Notes under the pieces: model-generated
Told to the model about the DNA's origin: nothing
Database searches by the model: none
The model's input: the letters and a program-made list of their open reading frames with translations, nothing else
Assembly: GCF_010729305.1 (NCBI RefSeq)
Contig: NZ_AP022574.1
Span: 1,054,001-1,118,000 of the forward strand
Origin: Mycolicibacterium psychrotolerans
Lineage (GTDB): Bacteria > Actinomycetota > Actinomycetes > Mycobacteriales > Mycobacteriaceae
Reading direction: 5' to 3'
DNA length: 64,000 bases
In this document: positions 38,200 to 46,195 of the stretch, piece by piece
How positions within the stretch are numbered: the stretch's first letter is position 1
Layout of the letters: each line of letters opens with the position of its first letter
Made by a program: the position numbers and the translations under genes

Positions 38200-39740
38200 G
38201 ATGCCTCCTGCTGCGTGGTGGTCGTGGGTGTCGATGGCTTGGTGTCGAGTGCGGTGGCGAGGCGGAACACCGATTCCTGGACCTCGGGGTGGTCGAGGGC
38301 GTCGCGGTCGAGTTCGCCGACGAAGGTGCCGCCGCGCATGACGAAGGCGCGGTGCGAGAGCCCGACGATCTCGGGCATGTCCGACGACGCCATCAGCACC
38401 GCCATGCCGTTCGCCGCGAATTCGGTGACGATGCGGTAGATCTCGCTGCGCGCGCCGACGTCGACGCCGCGGGTCGGTTCGTCGAGCAGCAGCACGTTGA
38501 CGTCGCCGGTGAGCCAGCGCGCCAGCACCACCTTCTGCTGGTTGCCGCCGGAGAGCGTGCCGACCTCCTGGCTCAGCCCGCGGGTCTTGAGCCGCACCGA
38601 GGACATCACGTCGGACACCGCCTTGTTGCGGGCTTTCGCGCGCAGCCAGCCGGCCAACGAGAACGACGACAGCCGCGGCAGCGTGCCGTTGTCGAGCACA
38701 CTCATCGACAGCACGACTCCGGAGAGCTTGCGGTCCTCGGGCACCATCGCCATGCCCGCGGTGATCGCCGCGGCGGGGTGATTGCGTTTGACGGCCTTGC
38801 CGCGCACCGTGATCTGGCCGGCGGTGCTGCTGCGCGCGCCGAAGACGGCCTCGAGCAGCTCGGTGCGCCCGGCGCCGACGAGTCCGGCCAGCCCGACGAT
38901 CTCGCCGGCGTTCACGGTGAACGACACCGGACCCGCGGCGCCGTCGACCTGCAGGTCGCGTACCTCGAGCACCGGTTCGGTGCCCGGGCTCGGGCGCTCG
39001 GGGAACAGTGCGTCGAGTTCCCGGCCGATCATCGCGGTGACGATGTCGTCGTCGGTGACGTCGGCGATCGGTTCGTCGAGGATCAGTCCGCCGTCGCGCA
39101 GCACCACCACCCGGTCGGCGATGGCGCGGATCTCGGCCATCTTGTGTGTCGTGTAGACCATCGCGACGCCGTGCTCGCGCAGCCGGCGCACCACCTTGTA
39201 GAGCCCCTCGACCTCACGCTCGGAGATCGCGGAGGTGGGTTCGTCGAGCATCACCACCTGCGCGCCGGTGCTTGCCGCCTTGACGATCTCGACGATCTGG
39301 CGCAGCCCCACGGGCAGGCTGCCCATCTTCGCCGACGGGTCGATCTGGACCCCGAACACCGCGAGCGCCTCGCGGGCCTGATCGACCATCGCGCGCCGGT
39401 TCAGGAACGGCCCGACCGTGACTTCCCGTCCCACGAACAGGTTCTCGTAGACGGTCATGTTCTCGATCGACGCCAGCTCCTGCGGCACGATAGCGACGCC
39501 GTGGCGCACCGCATCCCTGGTGTTGCCATGCGCCAGCGCGGTGTCGCCGACCGTGACGGTGCCGTGGTCGGCGCTGTACTGCCCGCTGATGATCTTCATC
39601 AACGTGGACTTGCCCGCGCCGTTCTCGCCGGCCAGCGCGGTCACGGTGCCCGGTTCCAGATCCAGCGTGATGCCCTCGAGCACCGGCACCCCGCCGAAGC
39701 TCTTGTGGATGTCGCTGCAGCGCAACAAAGGCGGGGTCAT
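38196..39740 (-). CDS. sugar ABC transporter ATP-binding protein (RbsA-like)
   Basis: A 514-residue protein with two ABC domains in tandem, as in RbsA/XylG. First domain Walker A GENGAGKSTL, with LPVGLRQIVEIV as signature region and VVMLDEPTSAIS Walker B. Second domain has LAGLVGAGRTELLEAVFGAR, the signature LSGGNQQKVVLARWLTGDVN and LLLDEPTRGVDVGARSE. The second Walker A is atypical, as in the family. It powers import with RbsC and RbsB. Overlaps the dehydrogenase stop and the permease start by four bases. Confidence 0.9.
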   Translation of the reverse strand: MTPPLLRCSDIHKSFGGVPVLEGITLDLEPGTVTALAGENGAGKSTLMKIISGQYSADHGTVTVGDTALAHGNTRDAVRHGVAIVPQELASIENMTVYENLFVGREVTVGPFLNRRAMVDQAREALAVFGVQIDPSAKMGSLPVGLRQIVEIVKAASTGAQVVMLDEPTSAISEREVEGLYKVVRRLREHGVAMVYTTHKMAEIRAIADRVVVLRDGGLILDEPIADVTDDDIVTAMIGRELDALFPERPSPGTEPVLEVRDLQVDGAAGPVSFTVNAGEIVGLAGLVGAGRTELLEAVFGARSSTAGQITVRGKAVKRNHPAAAITAGMAMVPEDRKLSGVVLSMSVLDNGTLPRLSSFSLAGWLRAKARNKAVSDVMSSVRLKTRGLSQEVGTLSGGNQQKVVLARWLTGDVNVLLLDEPTRGVDVGARSEIYRIVTEFAANGMAVLMASSDMPEIVGLSHRAFVMRGGTFVGELDRDALDHPEVQESVFRLATALDTKPSTPTTTTQQEAS

Positions 39741-40774
39741 CGTGGCTCCACGATCGACTTGAGGCTGCCCGGGTCCGAATCGCTGTCGAGCGCCTCACCG
39801 ACGTGCTCGAGGTCGTAGCGTCCGGTCACCATGCCGTCGAGATCGACGGCGCCGCTGGACACCAGATGGATCGCTGCGGGCCAGGTGTCCGTGTAGCGGA
39901 ACACACCGGTCACGGTGATCTCCTGGTTGGCGATGTGGCTGACCGGCAGCGCGTACTCGTCGGCGCCCATGCCGACCAGCACGACGTGCCCGGCGGGGCC
40001 GACGGCCTTGATGCCGCTGACCACGGCCGCGGGCACCCCGGTGGCGTCGACGAACGCGTCGACCGGGTCGATCGCCGCGACGTCTACAGCAGTCGGGTCG
40101 AGTACCTCGGTGGCGCCGAACTGCAGGGCCTTCTCGCGCCTTGACGCGACGAGGTCGGTGACGACGATGCGGGCGGCCCCGAATGCGCGGGCGGTCTGCG
40201 CGCAGATCACGCCGATCGGGCCCGCGCCCGCGATGAGGATCGATGTCCCGGGCGCCACGTGCGCCTTGCGCATCGTGGCGATCGCCACCGACAGCGGCTC
40301 CAGCAGCGCGGCCGCGTCGTCGGACATCGAGTCGGGCACCGGGTGCGCCATGTCGTCGTCGGTGAGCACGTACCGGCAGAAGGCGCCGTCGATCGGCGGG
40401 GTGGCGTAGAACTCGATGTGCGGGCACAGGTTGTAGCGGCCCGCCCGGCACTGCGCGCAGCGCCGGCACGGGTGCTGCGGTTCCACCGCGACCCGCTGAC
40501 CCACGCGCTCCGGGTCGACGCCCGCGCCGACGGCAGCGATGCGCCCGGACAGTTCGTGGCCGAGGATCATCGGCTGCTCGACGACGAAGTCCCCGATGCG
40601 CCCGTGCCGGTAGTAGTGCACGTCGGAGCCACAGACGCCGACGGCGGCGACCTCGACGAGGACCTGGTGCGCACCGGGGGCGGGCACCGGTCTGTCCTCG
40701 ATCTGCAGGGCGCCGACGCCCGTCATGACGCTGGCCCGCATGGTGGCCGGGGTCGGTTCGACGGTTGCGGTCAC
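39737..40774 (-). CDS. zinc-dependent polyol dehydrogenase-like protein
   Basis: A 345-residue MDR dehydrogenase, start GTG 40774 after the site AAAGGAG six bases upstream. It carries GVCGSDVHYYRHGRIGDFVV and GHELSG (catalytic zinc), the Cys cluster CRRCAQCRAGRYNLC (structural zinc), and NAD fold ILIAGAGPIGVICAQTARAF. The HYYRHGRIGDFVVEQPMILG segment is that of sorbitol/xylitol-type dehydrogenases. It probably oxidises the polyol imported by the adjacent ABC transporter to a ketose. Overlaps the leader ORF stop by GTGA and the RbsA start by ATGA. Confidence 0.88.
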   Translation of the reverse strand: MTATVEPTPATMRASVMTGVGALQIEDRPVPAPGAHQVLVEVAAVGVCGSDVHYYRHGRIGDFVVEQPMILGHELSGRIAAVGAGVDPERVGQRVAVEPQHPCRRCAQCRAGRYNLCPHIEFYATPPIDGAFCRYVLTDDDMAHPVPDSMSDDAAALLEPLSVAIATMRKAHVAPGTSILIAGAGPIGVICAQTARAFGAARIVVTDLVASRREKALQFGATEVLDPTAVDVAAIDPVDAFVDATGVPAAVVSGIKAVGPAGHVVLVGMGADEYALPVSHIANQEITVTGVFRYTDTWPAAIHLVSSGAVDLDGMVTGRYDLEHVGEALDSDSDPGSLKSIVEPR

Positions 40775-40998
40775 TTCGCACTCCTTTCGACGGGGGCGAG
40801 CGGTGCGCGCCCGATGACTGTGGTGGGAGCGCACGCCAGGAGGCGCATCAGCGCAGGAAGTGCGGCAACCCGGGGCGCGAGGACGCTCGACTCGGCGGGG
40901 TCGGTGCCGAGCACACGTGCCGCGATGTCGCCGACCCGCGCGGCGTCGAGCGTGCTGACGCAACGGTGATACCCGCCCGTCAGATCGCCAACCTGCAT
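40771..40998 (-). CDS. possible 75-residue leader ORF of polyol operon
   Basis: ATG 40998 (MQVGDLTGGYHRCVSTLDAA) is preceded by GGAAGG six bases upstream, and the frame ends in a TGA overlapping GTG 40774 of the dehydrogenase. It has no recognised domain, but a middle with LAPRVAALPALMRLLACAPT is hydrophobic-leaning. A longer start at 41034 would fall in the operator array, so 40998 is preferred. It could be a real small protein, or a leader whose translation opens the dehydrogenase site. Unproven. Confidence 0.35.
   Translation of the reverse strand: MQVGDLTGGYHRCVSTLDAARVGDIAARVLGTDPAESSVLAPRVAALPALMRLLACAPTTVIGRAPLAPVERSAK
40781..40787 (-). promoter_or_regulatory. ribosome binding site of polyol dehydrogenase
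   Basis: AAAGGAG on the minus strand, six bases before GTG 40774, lies inside the leader ORF and fixes the dehydrogenase start. Confidence 0.6.
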
Positions 40999-41028
40999 CG
41001 GTCGCCTTCCGCTTCCGGTCCACACCGC

Positions 41029-41129
41029 GCTCATCTGTTACGCGGATTGCTCATCTGATCGCCTGTGATGTGGATCATTCTCTGAGCTATGCTCACATGT
41101 CAAGCGGCTCTGCTCATACGAGCAGAGCC
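41029..41129. promoter_or_regulatory. SorC operator region: phased GCTCA repeats and palindrome
   Basis: GCTCA-type elements begin at 41029 and 41049 (both GCTCATCTG), 41091 (GCTCACATG) and 41112 (GCTCATACG), spaced 20, 42 and 21 bases, i.e. near multiples of two helical turns. The last belongs to a perfect 10-base inverted repeat GGCTCTGCTC-N4-GAGCAGAGCC at 41106-41129, 28 bases before the SorC start 41157. The array lies between the leftward polyol operon and the rightward SorC gene and is a strong operator candidate for both. Confidence 0.65.
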
Positions 41130-41156
41130 AGGTAACGGCCGGCGCAGGGAGGTGAC

Positions 41157-42077
41157 ATGGGACCGGACGAGCTGTTCCAGCGCGCCGTGATCGCGCGCCG
41201 CTACTACCTCGAAGGACGCACTCGAGTCGAGATCGCCGAGGAGTTCGGCCTGTCCCGCTTCAAGGTGGCGAGGATGCTCGAGGAAGCGCTCGAGTCCGGA
41301 ATGGTCGAGATCGTGATCCACGACCCCGGGTCGATCAACGTTGACCTGTCCAGCGCCCTGCAGAAGCGCTACTCCCTGCAGCACGCCTACGCCGTCGTCG
41401 CGGAATCGAAGAACACCGCCGACCGGGTGGAAGCGGTCGCCAAGGCGATGGCCGACCTGCTGCAGTCGATCCTTCGCGAGGGCGACGTCATCGGCATCGA
41501 CTGCGGCCGCACCATGACCCGCATCGCGCCGTACCTGCAGGCCCTGCCTAGATGCGACGTCGTCCAACTGACCGGCCTGGCCGGCGGCCTCACCTCCAAC
41601 GGCGCCGACCTGACCCGGCGGATCTCCGAGGTTACCGGCGGCAAGTCCTGGCCGCTGTACGCGCCCTACGTCGTCGGCGACGCCCGCACCGCAGAAAGCC
41701 TGGCCAGCACGCCCCCGATCAAGGACGCCTTCGCCAACCAGTCCCGCGTCACCTGCGCGCTGGTCTCCGTCGGCGGGTGGACAGCCGAGGCGTCGCAGGT
41801 CTACACGTCGATCTCCGAGGAGGAGGCGTCGGCGCTGTACGAGGCCGGGGTGCGCGCGGAGACCTGTGGGCTGCTGCTCGACGAGAACGGCACCCGGGTG
41901 GCCGGACTCGACGAGCGCCGCATGGGTATCACCGAGGAAGGGCTGCGCGCCATCCCCACGGTCATCGCGATCTGTGCGGGTGCCGAGAAGATCACCGCGA
42001 CCCGGGCCGTCCTGCGCTCGGGTCTGGTGTCCGCACTGGTCACCGACACCGAGATCGCGGCCGCCGTCCTCGACTGA
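41157..42077 (+). CDS. SorC/DeoR-family sugar-binding transcriptional regulator
   Basis: A 306-residue SorC-type regulator. The N-terminal helix-turn-helix (RRYYLEGRTRVEIAEEFGLS, RFKVARMLEEALESGMVEI) is followed by the sugar-binding domain with IGIDCGRTMTRIAP, LTGLAGGLTSNGADLTRR and LLLDENGTRVAG. Such proteins are activators or repressors responsive to sugar phosphates. The upstream operator array and the divergent polyol transporter operon make that operon its likely target. ATG 41157 follows a GGGAGGTG site. Confidence 0.9.
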   Translation: MGPDELFQRAVIARRYYLEGRTRVEIAEEFGLSRFKVARMLEEALESGMVEIVIHDPGSINVDLSSALQKRYSLQHAYAVVAESKNTADRVEAVAKAMADLLQSILREGDVIGIDCGRTMTRIAPYLQALPRCDVVQLTGLAGGLTSNGADLTRRISEVTGGKSWPLYAPYVVGDARTAESLASTPPIKDAFANQSRVTCALVSVGGWTAEASQVYTSISEEEASALYEAGVRAETCGLLLDENGTRVAGLDERRMGITEEGLRAIPTVIAICAGAEKITATRAVLRSGLVSALVTDTEIAAAVLD

Positions 42078-42111
42078 CGCGGCCGCCGAACCGAGCGAAA
42101 GGACTACACCC

Positions 42112-42876
42112 ATGACCGAGCCCGTCGTCGATCTCGACTTCCCCCTGACCGGGAAGACGGCCGTGGTCACCGGAGGCGGATCGGGGATCGGCGCAGCCAT
42201 CGCGTCGGCGTTCGCCGCCAAGGGCGCGCGCATCGCCGTCGTCGACCTGAACGCCGACGCGGCGCAGGATCACGCGGCCACACTCGGCGGAGACAGCCGC
42301 GGATTCCGTTGCGACGTCTCCGATCCCGCGTCGGTCACCGCGACCGTCGAGGAGGTGGTCACGGCGTTCGGCCGCGTCGACGTGCTGGTCAACAGCGCGG
42401 GCGTCGTGCTGCTCGGCCCCGCCGAGGAGCTTGCCCTCGACGCCTGGGACAAGACCATCGACATCAACCTCAAGGGCACCTTCCTCATGTGCCAGATGGT
42501 CGGCCGGCACATGCTCGACGCCGGGGGCGGCGTCGTCATCAACATGGCATCCCAGGCCGCCACCGTGGCGCTGGATCAACACGTCGCATACTGCGCGTCG
42601 AAGTTCGGGGTCGTCGGGGTGACCAAGGTGCTGGCGATGGAGTGGGGTGGCCGAGGTGTGCGGGTCAACAGCATCTCCCCGACCGTGGTGCTGACCGAAC
42701 TGGGCCACAAGGCCTGGGACGGGCCGCGCGGTGACGCGCTGAAGAAGCAGATCCCTGTCGGCCGGTTCGCGTATCCGAACGAGATCGCGGCTGCCGCAGT
42801 GTTTCTCGCCTCCGACGCGGCGGGCATGATCACCGGTGCCGATCTGCTGATCGACGGTGGCTACACGATCCGGTAG
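42112..42876 (+). CDS. short-chain dehydrogenase/reductase
   Basis: A 254-residue SDR starting at ATG 42112 (MTEPVVDLDFPLTGKTAVVT) after a GAAAGGA site. Cofactor motif TGGGSGIG (20-27), NSAG (94-97), and the catalytic Ser147-Tyr160-Lys164 (YCASK) are intact; Asp at the end of strand 2 (AVVDLNA) favours NAD. It follows SorC by 34 bases and probably oxidises a polyol or sugar alcohol; M. smegmatis D-threitol dehydrogenase is an SDR of the same size, so that is one possibility. Substrate uncertain. Confidence 0.85.
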   Translation: MTEPVVDLDFPLTGKTAVVTGGGSGIGAAIASAFAAKGARIAVVDLNADAAQDHAATLGGDSRGFRCDVSDPASVTATVEEVVTAFGRVDVLVNSAGVVLLGPAEELALDAWDKTIDINLKGTFLMCQMVGRHMLDAGGGVVINMASQAATVALDQHVAYCASKFGVVGVTKVLAMEWGGRGVRVNSISPTVVLTELGHKAWDGPRGDALKKQIPVGRFAYPNEIAAAAVFLASDAAGMITGADLLIDGGYTIR

Positions 42877-42998
42877 GCGGCCGCGGTGGTCTCCGCCGCG
42901 CCCAGTGAGAAGCGATGGCTGTGACCGGGCGCGTGGAGCAGCCAGGAATGGCGATCTGGGAGGCGTTATCCCCTGCAGTCTCTGGGCCGCAACCGTGT

Positions 42999-43586
42999 TC
43001 AACTGGTTGTGCACGGCGCGACCGTGATGATCCGGTTGTTCTGGGCGTCGGATGACGAGTCGATGGGATCCTCGAGCGAACCTCCGCAGCGTGCCGTGAT
43101 CCTGTTCGAGTTCCCGCTGATGCTCAGGGTGCTACCGCCATCGGCGGTGACGTGATTGCCGTTGCCGATTGCCGCGGCGGTACTGCCGTTGGTCGCCCGG
43201 ACTCGGTTGAGGTTTCCGAGAGCATCAGCGGTGCTGTGGTTGTCGGCCTTCACCCTGTTGAAGTTGCCAAAGCTACCGGCGACGCTGTTATTCGTCGCGA
43301 TGACGACGTTACCCACACCGGACAACGCGCCGGCCTGACTGTTGTTGACGGCGATGGCTACGTTGAGCCCCAGGGTCGTTGCCACGCTGCTGCCGGTGTG
43401 TATCAGTGGAATGCCGGCCACCGAAATTGCAATTCCACCAGTTGTCTTTTGGTCGGTTGTTCTCGTCGTTGCCCTCGTGTCATGCGGTGCCCGGCCCGTA
43501 TCCGCCGAGCCGGTTGCGGTTCCAATAATCAGCGACAGTGCCGGTGCGCCGACGCACACGACCACGGCCGCCCAAAGTGGCTTCAT
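42999..43586 (-). CDS. secreted solenoid-repeat protein
   Basis: A 195-residue exported protein; ATG 43586 is preceded by GAGGAG six bases away. Signal 1-28 (hydrophobic, ATGSADT). The mature chain has five tandem repeats of about 17 residues beginning at NNSQAGALSGVGNVVIAT, then NNSVAGSFGNFNRVKAD, NHSTADALGNLNRVRAT, NGSTAAAIGNGNHVTAD and GGSTLSISGNSNRITAR: an N-x-S-x-A...GN-x-N-x-V pattern expected to wind into a beta-solenoid. Two Cys near the end (in RCGGS and APCTTS) may bond. The DNA is lower in GC than its neighbours. Function unknown; surface binding or structural role plausible. Confidence 0.65.
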   Translation of the reverse strand: MKPLWAAVVVCVGAPALSLIIGTATGSADTGRAPHDTRATTRTTDQKTTGGIAISVAGIPLIHTGSSVATTLGLNVAIAVNNSQAGALSGVGNVVIATNNSVAGSFGNFNRVKADNHSTADALGNLNRVRATNGSTAAAIGNGNHVTADGGSTLSISGNSNRITARCGGSLEDPIDSSSDAQNNRIITVAPCTTS

Positions 43587-43682
43587 CGGAGTCTCCTCTT
43601 CACGGCTACACCCTGCGCGGACTCCGCCTCAGCGAGACGGAGCTCGCAGAAGGAATTCTGGTAGCCGATCGACGGACCGCAT

Positions 43683-43698
43683 CAGTAGTCGACTACTG
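43683..43698. promoter_or_regulatory. 16-base perfect palindrome upstream of solenoid gene
   Basis: CAGTAGTCGACTACTG is a perfect palindrome, 97 bases before the leftward start 43586. It has the same half-sites and two-base centre (AGTAGT-N2-ACTACT) as the palindrome at 5060-5073, so one regulator may bind both. Confidence 0.5.
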
Positions 43699-43764
43699 CA
43701 CTTTGGCGATCGACAGCCGCGGTTCTTGCAGTGTGCCCCGTGGATTGTGCAACGCGCCAAGGGC

Positions 43765-44946
43765 TTATCCGGTCTTCTCGAAGGCCCGTCCGCGCCGCTC
43801 GGCGTCCGCACTGCCGCTGAACAGACCCGAATCCGCCTGCGGCGCATTGCGGTATCCGGTGTCGCGGCCATCAGTCCGGTCGGTGTCGGTCTGGTGCTCG
43901 ATCCGCTGACGGGGCAGGGCATCGGGATTGGTGCGCTGCAGCCACGCCACCATGCCCTCGCGGACATCGCAGCGCAGGTCGAACAGCTGGCCGGCGTCCG
44001 GCGCGCTGACGAGCATCCGGACCCGGACCCGACCGTCGACCGCGTCAGTGACCTGGAGAACCCCGACGCGCCTGTCCCACTTCGGATTGGCGCGCAGCAG
44101 CCGGTCCAGCTCCGCGCGCATCGCGTCGAACGGCACGGTGAAGTCGACGTCGAGTTCAGCCGTTCCCAGCAGCTCTGTCGCGTTGCGGGTCCAGTTCTGG
44201 AACGGCGTCGTCGTGAAGTACGTGCACGGCAGCACCAGACGGCGCTCGTCCCACAGGTGCACCACGACGTAGGTGAGCGTGATCTCCTCGATCCGGCCCC
44301 ACTCCTCTTCGAGCACCACGACGTCTCCGACGCGGATCGCGTCGGAGAACGCGATCTGGATCCCGGCGAACACCGACCCGAGCGAGGTCTGCGCGGCCAG
44401 GCCTGCGACCACCGTCAACACCCCGGCCGAGGCGAACATCGTCCTGCCGACGTCGGAGAACGACGGGAACGTCATCAGCGCGGCCGCCGCTCCCAGTACG
44501 ACGACGATCGCGACCGCGAGCCGGCGCAGCGTGGTGACCTGGGTGCGGATCTTGCGGCGGTGCCGGTCGGCATCGGTGAGGCCGGTGTCGCCGCCGGCGA
44601 AGCGGTCGATCACCTGACGTTCGGCCACCAGCACGAGGCTGGCCACCATCCACGTGACGGTGCCGATCAACGCGATCACCAGCGTGTGGTCCAGCCAGCC
44701 GCGCCAGCCGGCGTGCCCGTCCGACGCGCGCCGCACCGCGGCCGACGCCGCGATGACCACCAGGGTCGCCCGCAGCGGCCTGCGCGTCAGGTCGGCGACG
44801 TCGTGCAGCACGCGGCTGCGCCGGCCGAGCCGTTGCAGCAGCCAGGACAGCGCCAGGCCAAGGACGTAGGCCAGCCCGACGGCGCCGGCCACCCACGCTG
44901 CGGTGGTGGCCAGGTGTGTCGCGGGCGCGAAAGTCGGATCATCCAC
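43765..44946 (-). CDS. MscS-family mechanosensitive channel
   Basis: A 393-residue membrane protein from GTG 44946 (VDDPTFAPATHLATTAAWVA). Hydrophobic segments lie at about 12-35, 60-75, 85-107 and 140-165. The pore helix region MFASAGVLTVVAGLAAQTSL and the beta-domain start GIQIAFSDAIRVGDVVVLEE (then WGRIEEITLTYVVV) are MscS hallmarks; the tail is polar. These channels open under membrane tension to release solutes. An earlier start in the frame (to 45417) reads into the MOSC gene. Regulation not evident. Confidence 0.85.
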   Translation of the reverse strand: MDDPTFAPATHLATTAAWVAGAVGLAYVLGLALSWLLQRLGRRSRVLHDVADLTRRPLRATLVVIAASAAVRRASDGHAGWRGWLDHTLVIALIGTVTWMVASLVLVAERQVIDRFAGGDTGLTDADRHRRKIRTQVTTLRRLAVAIVVVLGAAAALMTFPSFSDVGRTMFASAGVLTVVAGLAAQTSLGSVFAGIQIAFSDAIRVGDVVVLEEEWGRIEEITLTYVVVHLWDERRLVLPCTYFTTTPFQNWTRNATELLGTAELDVDFTVPFDAMRAELDRLLRANPKWDRRVGVLQVTDAVDGRVRVRMLVSAPDAGQLFDLRCDVREGMVAWLQRTNPDALPRQRIEHQTDTDRTDGRDTGYRNAPQADSGLFSGSADAERRGRAFEKTG

Positions 44947-45086
44947 ACGAAATACAGCTCCTCGGGATCGGGGGTGCGGGGCGCCGGCGAGTACGTCGTC
45001 GTCGACTGGCATGTCGGCGCACGGTGGCGTTCCCGGCTGCCGCGCGGTGCAAAACCGCATCAGCCGATCTGCCCCGCGATTGGGAC

Positions 45087-45743
45087 TCAGCTCACACCGG
45101 TGCGCTTGGCCACCTGTCGTTTGATCTTGTCGGGCAGGGCGTCGGCCACCAGGAGACCGGGCAGCAGGTCCGGTTCGCTCATCAGGGCACGGAACACGAC
45201 TCCGACCGTGACGGTGTGTTCGGGCCGGGAGATCACGTCGACGGCGTCGCCGGCGCGCACCAGGCCGGGTTGGACGACGCGGAAGTACGCGCCCGGCAGG
45301 GCGGCCGCGGTGAACGTCTTCATCCAGCCCCGGATGCCCAGCCAGGTGGTGAACGTCCGGCACGGGGTCCGCGGACTGGTCACCTCGAGCACCAGACCGT
45401 CGGATCCGACCGACCATCGCTCGCCGATCAGGCTGCCGGTCACGTCGACTTCCGCGGTGGTCAGGTTCTCCCCGAACATCCCGTTGGTCAGCTCGCGGTC
45501 CAGATCCCGCTCCCAGCGGTCCAGGTCCTCGCGGGCGTAGGCGTAGACGGCCTGGTCGTCACCGCCGTGGTAGCGCCGGTTGCAGATCGAGTCCCCGGCG
45601 ACGCCGCTGCCCGGCCCGTCCTTGCGCGGCCCGGGCGCGCTGATCGCGAGCGGTTCCGCGCTGGGCCTCTTGTCGATCCCGGTGCGCAGCTCGCCCAGAT
45701 CGATGGGCGCGGTCGCCGTGTTCACCGTCAACACCGAAGCCAT
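45087..45743 (-). CDS. MOSC-domain protein
   Basis: A 218-residue protein with the MOSC fold: GVAGDSICNRRYHGGDDQAVY, GMFGENLTTAEVDVTGSLIG and VLEVTSPRTPCRTF, where Cys128 is the conserved ligand of the molybdenum cofactor. MOSC proteins transfer or sense sulfur on molybdenum cofactor or reduce N-hydroxylated compounds. No partner reductase is adjacent. Resembles YiiM-type single-domain proteins. Confidence 0.85.
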   Translation of the reverse strand: MASVLTVNTATAPIDLGELRTGIDKRPSAEPLAISAPGPRKDGPGSGVAGDSICNRRYHGGDDQAVYAYAREDLDRWERDLDRELTNGMFGENLTTAEVDVTGSLIGERWSVGSDGLVLEVTSPRTPCRTFTTWLGIRGWMKTFTAAALPGAYFRVVQPGLVRAGDAVDVISRPEHTVTVGVVFRALMSEPDLLPGLLVADALPDKIKRQVAKRTGVS

Positions 45744-45768
45744 GACCGACGCTAACCCGCGGGGGCGC

Positions 45769-46179
45769 TCACAGCCCTGCCGGGTCGTCGGGCACGTCGA
45801 CCGCGTAGCCGGCCAACACCTCCAGCGGAATGAGGTCGAGGGTGCGTTCGTGCGTGCCGGCCAGCACCACCGGGCACGCCTGCCCGTCGTGGTGCGCGCG
45901 CAGCCAGTTTCGGGCCGTCACACACCACCGGTCACCGGGGACCAGGCCGGGAAACCGGTATGCGGGCATCGGTGTGCCGAGGTCGTTGCCGATCGACCTC
46001 TGGTGGGCGAGGAACTCCGCGGTGACGACGGCGCAGATGGTGTGCAGGCCGAGGTCCTGGTCGCCGGTGCTGCAGCAGCCGTCGCGGTAGAAGCCGGTCA
46101 GCGGTTCGGTGCCGCAGGGGTCCAGCGGGTTGCCGAGAACGTTGCGTTCTGCCCCGCTCTCGTCCATGGGTTCTGCCAT
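45769..46179 (-). CDS. DUF2237 family protein
   Basis: A 136-residue protein from ATG 46179 (MAEPMDESGAERNVLGNPLD). The hallmark sequences NVLGNPLDPCGTEPLTGFYR and GCCSTGDQDLGLHTICAVVT are those of DUF2237, small proteins of unknown function with conserved Cys. The latter part has PAYRFPGLVPGDRWCVTARN. Cys residues in GCCSTG and RWCV may bind metal. Convergent or nearly adjacent to the MOSC and CobW-like genes on the same strand. Confidence 0.8.
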   Translation of the reverse strand: MAEPMDESGAERNVLGNPLDPCGTEPLTGFYRDGCCSTGDQDLGLHTICAVVTAEFLAHQRSIGNDLGTPMPAYRFPGLVPGDRWCVTARNWLRAHHDGQACPVVLAGTHERTLDLIPLEVLAGYAVDVPDDPAGL

Positions 46180-46195
46180 CGGCCCAGGATAGGGG

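Noticed and set aside
38289..39818. 509-codon forward frame opposite the RbsA-like gene
   Set aside because: No recognisable protein; the minus strand has two complete ABC domains.
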